From NCBI RefSeq assembly GCF_963664915.1, contig NZ_OY761810.1, forward strand, positions 1,316,661-1,380,660: a stretch of 64,000 nucleotides of DNA. The letters are read 5' to 3'. Each line of letters opens with the position of its first letter. Within the stretch, counting starts at the first letter, position 1. Shown here in pieces: positions 42,782 through 54,999 of the stretch. Made by a program: the position numbers and the translations under genes. Source of the stretch: an uncultured Caproiciproducens sp. GTDB taxonomy: Bacteria; Bacillota; Clostridia; Oscillospirales; Acutalibacteraceae. The notes below the pieces were generated by a model. The model saw nothing but the letters and a program-made list of their open reading frames with translations. It did not search any database and was not told the origin of the DNA.

Positions 42782-43600
42782 ATGGATTTATTTTGTGCCG
42801 GAAAATATCGTTTTCCTATTGGCGAAAAGGCTTATGTTATGGGAATACTGAACATTACGCCGGATACCTTTTCCGACAGCGGTCGTTTCCTTACGCCGGA
42901 AAAGGCGGTGCGCCGAGCGTTCGAGATGCAGGATCAGGGCGCAGATATGATTGATGTCGGGGTGCAGTCCGCACGCGCGGGAAACACCCAGCTATCTCCC
43001 GCGGAGGAACTCGAAAAGCTTTTGCCGGTGCTGATGCAGCTGCGCGGCCGGCTTGCCATTCCGCTCTCTGTGGATACGTTTTATCCGCAGGCGGCGGCGG
43101 AAGCGCTGAAATATGGCGTGTCAATCCTCAATGACGTCAATGGTTTTGATGATCCTGAAATGATAGCGGTGGCGGCCCGCTCCGACTGCGGCTGTATTGT
43201 CATGCATCATCGCGAAACAGATGGGAATATTGTTGCGGATGTAAATCAATATTTTATGGAAAAAATGGATATCCTATGTAATGCAGGAATCAAGAAAGAA
43301 CGTATTTGCCTTGATCCCGGCATCGGATTCGGCAAAACGCAGGAACAAAATCTACAGCTTCTGGGGAATGCAGGCAAACTTCGCATCAGTGGCTGCGCTT
43401 TACTTATTGCAGCCTCGCGCAAGCGGGTGATCGGAGCCGAATGCGGTAATCCGCCCTATGAACAGCGCCTTGCCGGAACCGTGGCGGCCCACAGCATTGC
43501 CGTGGCGGACGGTGCGGATATTGTTCGCGCCCATGATGTTGCGGAGGCGGTGCAGTCCGCAAAAATCGCATTCGCAATCAGAAGAAACCGCATTGAATGA
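42782..43600 (+). CDS. folP: dihydropteroate synthase family protein
   Basis: The 272-residue barrel has the first signature MGILNITPDTFSDSG and then DVGVQSARAG, LNDVNGFDD, CLDPGIGFGKT and ASRKRVIG. Dihydropteroate synthase joins 4-aminobenzoate to the pterin for folate synthesis. Several usual residues differ: the common GGESTRPG loop reads GVQSARAG, and the LMHM region reads VMHHRE. Either a divergent folate enzyme or a pterin-binding relative is possible. No other folate gene is adjacent. GGAGG precedes the ATG. It directly precedes the rRNA operon leader. Confidence 0.75.
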   Translation: MDLFCAGKYRFPIGEKAYVMGILNITPDTFSDSGRFLTPEKAVRRAFEMQDQGADMIDVGVQSARAGNTQLSPAEELEKLLPVLMQLRGRLAIPLSVDTFYPQAAAEALKYGVSILNDVNGFDDPEMIAVAARSDCGCIVMHHRETDGNIVADVNQYFMEKMDILCNAGIKKERICLDPGIGFGKTQEQNLQLLGNAGKLRISGCALLIAASRKRVIGAECGNPPYEQRLAGTVAAHSIAVADGADIVRAHDVAEAVQSAKIAFAIRRNRIE

Positions 43601-43675
43601 AACTGTATTCGGCACGGCTGAAAGCACCGCAAACAGGCCTTTTTGAAAAAAGTTTAAAAAACTTTGCAAAAAGGG

Positions 43676-43704
43676 TTGACTTACGGTAATGTATTTGGTA
43701 TTAT
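43676..43704 (+). promoter_or_regulatory. rRNA operon promoter
   Basis: TTGACT (43676-43681) and TATTAT (43699-43704) have a 17-bp spacer, ~285 bp before the 16S. It is the best promoter in the leader and follows an A-rich upstream stretch that could act as an UP element. Confidence 0.75.
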
Positions 43705-43792
43705 ACATAAGCGCCTTACGAAAGACGCAAACGACAAAAGGAAGCGGATGCGGCGGAAACGCAGAGCGGATGCGGAGTTTAGTCAAACAGGA

Positions 43793-43811
43793 CCTTGAAA
43801 ATTAAACAACG
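43793..43811 (+). other. 5' arm of the 16S rRNA processing stem
   Basis: CCTTGAAAATTAAACAACG pairs with CGTTGTTTAATTTTGAAGG at 45628-45646 with 18 of 19 positions matched. The two arms flank the 16S gene and would form the stalk cut by RNase III. Confidence 0.75.
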
Positions 43812-43986
43812 AAGAAGAATTAAAATAACCCGTAATTTATTTGAGAGTTTAAATGTACTTTCGGACAAAGAGAGTTGGCACTCTTCAAAAAAGCCAACAA
43901 AATACACGTTAGTGTATCGTATTTTAGAGCTATTCAAAGACTCTGAAAAATCGGTATAAACACTCTTCGGAGTGATTATATACAAT

Positions 43987-45557
<1,571 letters not shown>

Positions 45558-45627
45558 TGGAGAACTGACCAGCTGAAAATGCCGGTCTAACATCCAAGGT
45601 CGGAGTTACGGAAGAAATAATTCGAAT

Positions 45628-45646
45628 CGTTGTTTAATTTTGAAGG
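45628..45646 (+). other. 3' arm of the 16S rRNA processing stem
   Basis: This sequence pairs with 43793-43811 and together with it would bring the 16S ends close for RNase III cleavage. The remainder of 45557-45831 is spacer with no gene. Confidence 0.75.
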
Positions 45647-45831
45647 CCCCGGACCGAGTCCGGTGTCATGCCGCGCACAGAGCGGATCTGAAAAGGTCGG
45701 CAAAGTGCACGCGTAACACCATAAACAGGTTAAGAGCTTTCTAAAAATAGTGGAATACGAGAGAAGAACAACTCAAATGAGTATCCGCAAGTAAATAGTT
45801 CATGATGCGTAAGCATTATGGATTCAAACAT

Positions 45832-45907
45832 GGGGGTTTAGCTCAGCTGGGAGAGCGCCTGCTTTGCAAGCAGGAGGTCAACGGTTCGATCCCGTTAATC
45901 TCCACCA
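45832..45907 (+). tRNA. tRNA-Ala (TGC)
   Basis: The anticodon stem CCTGC/GCAGG encloses TTTGCAA, giving TGC. The acceptor stem GGGGGTT pairs with AATCTCC using two G-U pairs, and the CCA end is encoded. It lies in the 16S-23S spacer. Confidence 0.96.
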
Positions 45908-46051
45908 GCGGACAGAGTCCGCGGTCAATTCACGGGTAAGATTGGATGGAAACATCAAATTGAAGCACGCGAAAACGACCGTTGATTAAGTTTGCGCCAA
46001 TGTGGCTATATGGGCACAAGGATAACCGGATAGCCTCTAGCCAGTGAATAT

Positions 46052-46128
<77 letters not shown>

Positions 46129-46389
46129 CGGACACAGTCCGTTTATGCCGCGCGAAAAGATTGATGAAACATTCAGTTTGACGCCCGCGTAACGGAGGAA
46201 TGTCATCAAAACAGGTGAGGCGGGACAGTCGAAAGACACTTCCGAAGAATCTGGAAATACATACGGTATGTTGGAATTGTTATAATAAAAGCATATTGTA
46301 TGTCAAATGACGCACAAAGGAAAAGTTCGCGTGCATTTAAGTTGCAGTAACATGCAGATTAATCCGTGACGAAGCCGACTGCGTCGGTG

Positions 46390-46410
46390 TACATTGAAAA
46401 CTGAATAAAG
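46390..46410 (+). other. 5' arm of the 23S rRNA processing stem
   Basis: This 21-nt stretch (TACATTGAAAACTGAATAAA plus G) pairs with 49380-49400 with 20 of 21 positions matched, flanking the 23S gene. The rest of 46129-46498 is spacer with no other feature. Confidence 0.75.
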
Positions 46411-46498
46411 AAGAAGCAGATAAAGCGAGAAAAATAACTTGTTATTTTAAATGATAAAATCTACAATTTTTAAAGAAGAACCAAGAAAGACACACATG

Positions 46499-49337
<2,839 letters not shown>

Positions 49338-49379
49338 AAGTTTTTCTTGGTACACCCTCTTTCCCGCTCTGTTTCTTTA

Positions 49380-49400
49380 CTTTATTCAGTTTTCAGTGTA
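49380..49400 (+). other. 3' arm of the 23S rRNA processing stem
   Basis: This sequence pairs with 46390-46410. Together they form the RNase III stalk of the 23S precursor. Confidence 0.75.
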
Positions 49401-49457
49401 CAAAAATGAAGAGCAAATGGACGTAAGTCCGAAGCGTGCAGGCTCAACCTGCCATAT

Positions 49458-49533
49458 GCACCATTAGCTCAGTTGGTAGAGCACCTGACTCTTAATCAGG
49501 GTGTCCGGAGTTCGAGTCTCCGATGGTGCACCA
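49458..49533 (+). tRNA. tRNA-Lys (CTT)
   Basis: The acceptor stem GCACCAT pairs with ATGGTGC, the loop CTCTTAA gives anticodon CTT, and the CCA end is encoded. It lies between the 23S and 5S genes. Confidence 0.95.
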
Positions 49534-49593
49534 TGATAAGTCAGAATAGAGGCCAGCAGCCTCTGACCTCTTCGTCTGACGATGTGTAGTTAT

Positions 49594-49668
49594 GGCCCGT
49601 TGGTCAAGCGGTTAAGACACCGGCCTCTCACGCCGATAACGGGAGTTCGATTCTCCCACGGGTCACCA
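49594..49668 (+). tRNA. tRNA-Glu (CTC)
   Basis: The acceptor stem GGCCCGT pairs with ACGGGTC using one G-U pair. The anticodon loop CTCTCAC gives CTC, and the CCA end is encoded. Its 3' end, TCCCACGGGTCACCA, recurs twice downstream as part of a tandem repeat. Confidence 0.94.
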
Positions 49669-49972
49669 ATTTTAATTGCATATACTAAGTTTTTGTTTAC
49701 ACATAACCGGAGAATCGAACTCCGTACTGCCTAGGAGACCAATGGCAAATATTTACTGTGATTGCCTAAGGGAATCGCCGAAGGCGAATGCCGACTGCAA
49801 AGTCCTCCCACGGGTCACCAATTTTAATTGCATATACTAAGTTTTTGTTTACACATAACCGGAGAATCGAACTCCGTACTGCACAGGAGACCAATGGCAA
49901 AGATTTACTGTGATTGCCTAAGGGAATCGCCGAAGGCGAATGCCGACTGCAAAGTCCTCCCACGGGTCACCA
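49669..49972. repeat. two tandem 152-bp repeats derived in part from tRNA-Glu
   Basis: Two copies, 49669-49820 and 49821-49972, are nearly identical; I see differences only at GCCTAGG/GCACAGG and AAATATT/AAAGATT. Each ends with the 3' end of tRNA-Glu (TCCCACGGGTCACCA). Each also holds CCGGAGAATCGAACTCCG, which is the reverse complement of a tRNA T-arm. No gene with a ribosome site fits. The repeat separates tRNA-Glu from the 5S gene. Confidence 0.9.
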
Positions 49973-50053
49973 AATATTGCGGTTATCTTTTTATGTTCAC
50001 GTGCATATATTGACAAATAAATAACCTATTTACACAGTGATGTGATAAATACA

Positions 50054-50169
<116 letters not shown>

Positions 50170-50177
50170 ATAAATAT

Positions 50178-50253
50178 TCCTCAATAGCTCAGCCGGTAGA
50201 GCATGCGGCTGTTAACCGCAGGGTCGTTGGTTCGAGTCCAACTTGGGGAGCCA
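50178..50253 (+). tRNA. tRNA-Asn (GTT)
   Basis: The acceptor stem TCCTCAA pairs with TTGGGGA, the loop CTGTTAA gives anticodon GTT, and the CCA end is encoded. It closes the rRNA operon. Confidence 0.95.
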
Positions 50254-50257
50254 AGCA

Positions 50258-50286
50258 AAGATCGTCTTTTAGACGGTCTTTTTTTA
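50258..50286 (+). terminator. terminator of the rRNA operon
   Basis: AGATCGTCT and AGACGGTCT form a stem with a small loop and are followed by seven T. Confidence 0.85.
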
Positions 50287-50321
50287 TTATATCCCAGATT
50301 ACCACCTGAGCTTTGTAAAAC

Positions 50322-50350
50322 TTGACAGACATGCTTTCGTTACCTATAAT
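50322..50350 (+). promoter_or_regulatory. consensus promoter of the 50435 HAD gene
   Basis: TTGACA (50322-50327) and TATAAT (50345-50350) are perfect hexamers with a 17-bp spacer, ~85 bp before the start codon. Confidence 0.82.
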
Positions 50351-50434
50351 AATGTTAGAAAAAACAATAAGACTGCGAAGACGCAATGATATGCAATTTA
50401 GTAATCAATATACATTTAGAAAGGTATTGTGCCA

Positions 50435-51052
50435 ATGAAATATACTCACGTCGTTTTTGATGTTGACGGAACCATGCTTGACAGTGAAGATGCTGTGCTT
50501 TTATCACTGCAAAAAACACTTTTAACCGTTCAGCAAAAAATGTACCCTTTAGAAGAACTTCGCTTTACGCTTGGGATACCGGGGATTGATGCTTTGACGC
50601 AGATGAAAGTAGACCATATTGAGGACGCTTTTCGCCTATGGGGAGATACGGAACTGGAATATTCTTATGCCATGAAGTTATTCGATGGCATTACTTCTAC
50701 GCTTTTACAGCTAGAAGAAGATGGGATTTCACTTGGTATTATTACTTCACGGACAAGAGAGGAATTTGATGATACTTTTTCACCTCTTGGACTGAACCAT
50801 TATTTTGAATATATCATTTGTGCTGAGGATTCTGCTGAACACAAACCAAATCCGGGGCCAATGCTGAAGTATTTGGAATTATCCGAAGCGCATGGAAAAG
50901 ATGTGCTTTACATAGGTGATTCGGTTTATGATTGCAATTGCGCAAAAGGGGCAGGGGTGGACTTTGCACTTGCCTTGTGGGGATGCCGCGCTCCGGAAGG
51001 AATTTCTCCGGACTATGCTTTGGGCAAACCGCAGGAGATTCTGTCTTTATAA
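50435..51052 (+). CDS. HAD-superfamily hydrolase (PGP/GPH type)
   Basis: The ~205-residue protein has HAD motif I VFDVDGTMLD, motif II TSRTRE, motif III with the Lys of EHKPNPGPM, and motif IV YIGDSVYDC. It has an alpha-helical cap between motifs I and II. Such enzymes dephosphorylate phosphoglycolate or other small phosphoesters. ATG at 50435 is chosen since AAAGG lies 10 nt upstream; the GTG 6 nt earlier is too close to that site. A strong promoter precedes it. Confidence 0.88.
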   Translation: MKYTHVVFDVDGTMLDSEDAVLLSLQKTLLTVQQKMYPLEELRFTLGIPGIDALTQMKVDHIEDAFRLWGDTELEYSYAMKLFDGITSTLLQLEEDGISLGIITSRTREEFDDTFSPLGLNHYFEYIICAEDSAEHKPNPGPMLKYLELSEAHGKDVLYIGDSVYDCNCAKGAGVDFALALWGCRAPEGISPDYALGKPQEILSL

Positions 51053-51159
51053 ATTGTGGACCTGTTTTGCCTTCAGATTTTAAGCTAAAATTCTTGATAT
51101 GGTTGATATTATCAGACTTATGCTTTATATTTTTAAGAAAAGAATGTTGAGGTGCGGTT

Positions 51160-51849
51160 ATGATCGGAATAATAGGGGCTATGACGGTTGAAATTGAAAA
51201 TTTAATTGCGGTAATGTCGGATAAGATCATGCAGACAATAAGCGGAGTAGTCTATTATACAGGGAAAATAGAAAATATTGATTGTGTTGTTGCGAAATGC
51301 GGAGTGGGAAAAGTAGCGGCAGCGATTTGCGCGCAGACGATGATTTTGAAATATCAGCCAAGTGCGGTTATTAATGTCGGCGTAGCCGGCGGAATCGGTG
51401 ACAATGTCCATATCGGCGATATTGTTGTTTCAAGCGGGTTGGTGCAGCACGACATGGACACCACTGCAATCGGGGACGAAAGAGGCCTGATCAGCGGACT
51501 GAATATCATTACCATTCCGGCAAGTGAAAAATTGGTTGATCTCGTTGTGTCCACCGCAAGAAGAATTTATGGCGAAGGCGTACATGTTGGAATTATTGCA
51601 ACGGGTGACCAGTTTATCAGCGACGGAGACAAGCTGAAAAACATTGCTGGGGAGTTTAAAGCATCTGCGTGCGAAATGGAGGGCGGAAGCATTGCCCAGG
51701 TTTGCTATATCAATCATATTGATTTTGTAGTGATCCGCGCTATTTCGGACAATGCAAATGAAGCCGCAAATATTGATTTTGCAGCTTTTGCTATTTCTTC
51801 CGCACATAAGACCGCAGAGCTTATCACAGAAATACTGCCCAGTATCTAA
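51160..51849 (+). CDS. mtnN: 5'-methylthioadenosine/S-adenosylhomocysteine nucleosidase
   Basis: The 229-residue enzyme matches MTA/SAH nucleosidase: GAMTVEIE near the start, GVAGGI, and the substrate-site Glu in ACEMEGGS and the catalytic Asp in RAISDNA. It removes adenine from MTA and SAH in the methionine and methylation cycles. Length is normal. GAGGTGCGG precedes the ATG. The cyclase-family gene follows by 15 bp and may share the transcript. Confidence 0.92.
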   Translation: MIGIIGAMTVEIENLIAVMSDKIMQTISGVVYYTGKIENIDCVVAKCGVGKVAAAICAQTMILKYQPSAVINVGVAGGIGDNVHIGDIVVSSGLVQHDMDTTAIGDERGLISGLNIITIPASEKLVDLVVSTARRIYGEGVHVGIIATGDQFISDGDKLKNIAGEFKASACEMEGGSIAQVCYINHIDFVVIRAISDNANEAANIDFAAFAISSAHKTAELITEILPSI

Positions 51850-51864
51850 AAAGGGGTGTAAGGC

Positions 51865-52446
51865 ATGAAGATGATCGACGTGTCACGCGAACTTTTTTCC
51901 GCTCCGGTTTATCCGGGCGATCCGGAGCCTTACCGCGACCTAGTGCGCCGGATGGAATTGGGTGACGTCTGTAATCTTTCAGGCTTTTACACGGGATGCC
52001 ACAGCGCAACTCACATTGACGCGCCGCGCCATTTTATAGAGGATGGCATGACAGTCGATCAAATTGACCCGATGCGCCTGATGGGCATGTGCACCGTCGT
52101 GAAGGCAAAAGGGGTCATCACCGGCTCCGATATAGACAACATTGTGCCGTCCGCTCAAAAAATGATTCTTTTCAAGGGCGCGGGAGAGGCTTTTCTATCC
52201 CAAAGCGGCGCTTTTGCGCTGACGTCTGCAGGAGTTGTTCTGGTTGGCACAGATGCTCTGAGTATCGAAACTGAGGAAGACGATACCTTTCCCGCACACA
52301 TAGAATTGCTGGGAGCGGATGTACTGATTCTGGAAGGGCTTGATCTTGCCGGTGCCGACCCGGGTGATTACAGGCTGATTGCCCTGCCGCTCCTGTTGGG
52401 GGGAGCCGAGGCTTCTCCGGTACGCGCTGTTTTAATTCAGGATTAA
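51865..52446 (+). CDS. cyclase family protein (kynurenine formamidase-like)
   Basis: The 193-residue protein has the metal-binding motif HSATHIDAPRHF, the HxGTHxDxPxH signature of the cyclase/KynB family with Ala for the Gly. The end contains ILEGLDL and ALPLLLGGAEASPVRAV, also typical. Family members hydrolyse N-formylkynurenine or isatin-like compounds. The rest of a tryptophan degradation pathway is absent here, so the substrate is open. AAGGGGTG precedes the ATG. It converges with lexA. Confidence 0.82.
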   Translation: MKMIDVSRELFSAPVYPGDPEPYRDLVRRMELGDVCNLSGFYTGCHSATHIDAPRHFIEDGMTVDQIDPMRLMGMCTVVKAKGVITGSDIDNIVPSAQKMILFKGAGEAFLSQSGAFALTSAGVVLVGTDALSIETEEDDTFPAHIELLGADVLILEGLDLAGADPGDYRLIALPLLLGGAEASPVRAVLIQD

Positions 52447-52469
52447 AAAAAGAAAGCAGGGGCGGAAAT

Positions 52470-53051
52470 TTAATAATAACGAAATACGGCTACCACTTTG
52501 CCTAAAATCAATACGTCTTTCGTATAGATTGGCTGATAATCCGGGTTTTCCGGCTGAAGGCGCACCCTGTCTTTCTCACGAAACAGACGTTTTACCGTCG
52601 CTTCATCCTCAATCAGTGCAACCACAATCTCTCCGTCAAGGGCGGTCGGCGTTCTCAATGCGACGACAATATCACCGTTCAGAATGCCCGCATCCTTCAT
52701 ACTTTCACCGCGCACATTCAGCGCAAAGTATTCCTCATCGCTGTGATGTGCAGGGGAGAATGGAACATATCCCTCTATTTCCTCCACAGCCAAAATCGGC
52801 TGCCCGGCGGCGACTCTTCCGATGATCGGTACCTGTATGGTGCTTTGCTCGCCCATAAGATGAATTGCGCGGTTCAATCCCGCATCACGGCTGATATAAC
52901 CGGTTCGCTCCAGTGTTTTTAGATGTGCATGTACACTGGAGGTTGACTTCAGGCCGGTTGCGCTGCAGATTTCGCGCACAGTCGGCGGAAGTCCGTTTTC
53001 AGCTCTGCTTTTTAAATAATCATATACTTTTTGCTGGCTTTTGGTTAACAT
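52470..53051 (-). CDS. lexA: LexA repressor
   Basis: The 193-residue protein has the LexA winged helix-turn-helix at residues ~1-65 and a S24 self-cleaving domain. The Ala-Gly cleavage site is in GRVAAGQP, the catalytic serine is Ser117 in RGESMKDAG, and the catalytic lysine is Lys154 in EATVKRL. It represses DNA-damage genes and is cut when RecA is activated. GGAGGG precedes the ATG. A LexA-box-like palindrome overlaps its -35, which indicates autoregulation. Confidence 0.95.
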   Translation of the reverse strand: MLTKSQQKVYDYLKSRAENGLPPTVREICSATGLKSTSSVHAHLKTLERTGYISRDAGLNRAIHLMGEQSTIQVPIIGRVAAGQPILAVEEIEGYVPFSPAHHSDEEYFALNVRGESMKDAGILNGDIVVALRTPTALDGEIVVALIEDEATVKRLFREKDRVRLQPENPDYQPIYTKDVLILGKVVAVFRYY

Positions 53052-53075
53052 ATCCGCAGCCCTCCCATGTATTTA

Positions 53076-53126
53076 ACTGATATCAGTATTATAACACATT
53101 CTTCTGAAAAATCAAACAAATGTTTG
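53076..53126 (-). promoter_or_regulatory. lexA promoter with operator palindromes
   Basis: On the minus strand TTGATT (53110-53115) and TATAAT (53088-53093) form a promoter with a 16-bp spacer. The palindrome CAAACAAATGTTTG (53113-53126) resembles the Firmicutes LexA box CGAACatatGTTCG and overlaps the -35. A second perfect palindrome, ACTGATATCAGT (53076-53087), adjoins the -10 on the downstream side. Confidence 0.7.
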
Positions 53127-53197
53127 GAGAATTAAAAATTCATAAGATATTCATAGCTATGTAACAACTGATTTGCGCCACGCGATATAATAGAATC

Positions 53198-53308
53198 GTA
53201 GTCAAGGATATGGAGCCGCACCATTACTTGATACATGTTCTACCCTCCTCAATATACCCCTCAAGCTAATGAAAAAGGACCTAATCATGTTGGATTGGGT
53301 CTTTTTTC
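53198..53308 (+). ncRNA. candidate C-rich small RNA with terminator
   Basis: A TATAAT -10 (53186-53191) lacks a good -35. About 110 nt follow and end in a terminator (53272-53308) whose arms are GGACCTAATC and GGATTGGGTC with a run of T. No start codon with a ribosome site is inside. A stem TCAAG/CTTGA is followed by unpaired ACCCTCC and ACCCCTC, which can pair with ribosome sites as RsaE/RoxS-type regulators do. This is a prediction. Confidence 0.5.
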
Positions 53309-53388
53309 TTTTTTTATTTTATCATAAAATCGTATCTGCCGAATATAACGTCCATTTTATGGTCAAAATATATTCGGAGGTGGCACGA

Positions 53389-54120
53389 ATGAGTAATTTA
53401 CATCTTTTAAACAACAAATCGAGAAAAAATAACTCCAAAGGATTTTATATTGCGCTCGGCGTGTGCTTAATTGCAATTGGTGTTGCGGCGTGGACTACCT
53501 ATGACAGCGTGGTCAATTATGCTTCTCCCGATGAGGGAGCGACAAGCAGTGCACAGGCGCAGCATACGAATGAAACGGTCAGCGGAATAAAAGTATTTGG
53601 AGGCGAAGGGACTTCTTCTGCGGCAGTGTCTTCCAAACCCGAGTCTGCGCGGGAGGAGCCGTCCAAGGCACCGTCCGCGGCACCGTCTTCTGCGGCGCCC
53701 GCAAAACAGACAGTGGCCAGCGTTCTGACCTTTACCAGTCCGGTTGACAAGACGGTCACACAGAAATTCAGCGGAGAGAACCCGGTCTTTTCGAATACGA
53801 TGAAGGATTGGCGTGTTCATCAGGGCACGGATTTCAGTGCAAAGCTGGGTGCTACCGTAAAAGCGGTTGCCAATGGTACGGTCAAGAATGTTTATACGGA
53901 TGATCTCTACGGCACTGCGGCTGTGATTATGCACGGTGATGTGGAAACCTATTACTGCGGCTTAAACGCGGTTACCGTCAAAAAGGGAGCAACAGTCAAG
54001 CAGGGTCAGCAGATTGGCACGGTAGGAACTGTTCCGTGTGAAAGCGTTGACGCATCTCATCTGCATTTGTCAATGAAAAAGAGCGGAAAATATATCGATC
54101 CGCTTTCTATTATTAAATAA
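53389..54120 (+). CDS. M23-family peptidase, membrane-anchored (SpoIIQ-like)
   Basis: The ~243-residue protein has one membrane anchor at residues ~19-40, a Ser/Ala/Pro linker and an M23/LytM domain from ~115. The zinc ligands are retained in HQGTDFSA (His and Asp) and SHLHLSM (HxH). SpoIIQ of the sporulation engulfment channel has this size and layout; clostridial SpoIIQ keeps active-site residues, unlike that of Bacillus. A cell-wall hydrolase is the alternative. GGAGGTGG precedes the ATG at 53389. It stands alone with a terminator. Confidence 0.75.
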   Translation: MSNLHLLNNKSRKNNSKGFYIALGVCLIAIGVAAWTTYDSVVNYASPDEGATSSAQAQHTNETVSGIKVFGGEGTSSAAVSSKPESAREEPSKAPSAAPSSAAPAKQTVASVLTFTSPVDKTVTQKFSGENPVFSNTMKDWRVHQGTDFSAKLGATVKAVANGTVKNVYTDDLYGTAAVIMHGDVETYYCGLNAVTVKKGATVKQGQQIGTVGTVPCESVDASHLHLSMKKSGKYIDPLSIIK

Positions 54121-54156
54121 CATGCCCCCGAAATTGTAAACGATTAGGGGCGGGTA

Positions 54157-54193
54157 AAGGCTGTAGGGCGATTGAGTCCTGCGGCCTTTTTTT
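54157..54193 (+). terminator. terminator after the M23 peptidase gene
   Basis: AAGGCTGTAGG and CCTGCGGCCTT form an imperfect stem and are followed by seven T. Confidence 0.8.
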
Positions 54194-54213
54194 ATTGATG
54201 TCAACTTTGTTAT

Positions 54214-54242
54214 TTGCACAAGCGGATATTTTATGCTATAAT
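54214..54242 (+). promoter_or_regulatory. promoter upstream of the KdpD-like gene
   Basis: TTGCAC (54214-54219) and TATAAT (54237-54242) have a 17-bp spacer, about 150 bp before the TTG start of the next gene. Confidence 0.6.
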
Positions 54243-54394
54243 TTGATCAAAAGTAATAGATCCTACAAAAAATGTCGAATTTTTATTTAACACTTTGTTA
54301 ATGATTTATACACTATCTGTTACCATAACAATTATCAAATCAAACTATACTAATTGTGGTTGGAAAATACATGATTCGGAAGGGAGGCACAGTA

Positions 54395-54832
54395 TTGAAA
54401 AACAGGAATACAACCCTGGTTTGCGTTACGGGTCAGCGAGACTGCGACAGACTGATTCGGGCCGGTAAAAAGATTGCCGAAGAGGATTCCACTTCTTTAC
54501 AGGTGCTTTGCGTACAGCCAACCTCTGCGGGATTTGAAACCAGCTGTGAAGAGCTCGAGTATCTGCGTCAAACGGCTCGTGACGCGAAGGCGGAAATGAC
54601 CGTTTACTTTAATGATGAAGCGGCATTGATCGCTGTGGGGTTTGTAAAACAAATCGGTGCAATCCATATTGTAACAGGAATGGCGGAAGCACCGGTTAAC
54701 GGATTTGTAGAAATGATTCATAAGCTTTTGCCCAAGATCCCGATCTCCATGGTGGCAAAAGAAGGAACGATTTATAATATTTGTCCATCAGGCAAAAAAC
54801 AGCAGACTGTTCAACTGGCGATTCAGAATTAG
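54395..54832 (+). CDS. universal-stress/KdpD-type cytosolic domain protein
   Basis: The 145-residue protein matches the universal-stress-like domain found in KdpD sensor kinases (LVCVTGQRDCDRLIRAGKKI at the start, KIPISMVAKEG near the end). There is no kinase or membrane part. In KdpD this domain binds nucleotides or second messengers; the free-standing form is of unknown role. The start is TTG at 54395 because GGGAGG lies 7 nt upstream and no ATG fits. A perfect terminator follows. Confidence 0.72.
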   Translation: MKNRNTTLVCVTGQRDCDRLIRAGKKIAEEDSTSLQVLCVQPTSAGFETSCEELEYLRQTARDAKAEMTVYFNDEAALIAVGFVKQIGAIHIVTGMAEAPVNGFVEMIHKLLPKIPISMVAKEGTIYNICPSGKKQQTVQLAIQN

Positions 54833-54841
54833 TACATAGGC

Positions 54842-54877
54842 CGGATACCGGGGCTTTCGTTCCGGTATCCGCTTTTT
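54842..54877 (+). terminator. strong rho-independent terminator
   Basis: CGGATACCGG and CCGGTATCCG form a 10-bp perfect stem with a 10-nt loop, followed by CTTTTTT. Confidence 0.9.
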
Positions 54878-54999
54878 TGCACATACATGGGGTGCTGCGG
54901 GCGCGAAAGAGCGCCCCGAGCTATAAAATACTTGCAAATCATTATAAAAATGTTTATTATAATAAATACATTTGTTATTTTAAATTAAAGGGTGATTGT

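Noticed and set aside
49766-50013. Short open frames in the tandem repeat, including one beginning MAKIYCDC
   Set aside because: They follow from the repeat and tRNA-derived sequence, have no ribosome site and end in the tRNA 3' piece.
50189-50386. Minus-strand open frame containing VGLEPTTLRLTAACS
   Set aside because: It is antisense to tRNA-Asn and the rRNA terminator; the same type of false protein as above.
54781-54999. Upstream extension of the HAD phosphatase at 55000
   Set aside because: The in-frame extension runs through the terminator at 54842-54877 and the end of the preceding gene; the TTG at 55000 with its ribosome site gives the family's normal start.
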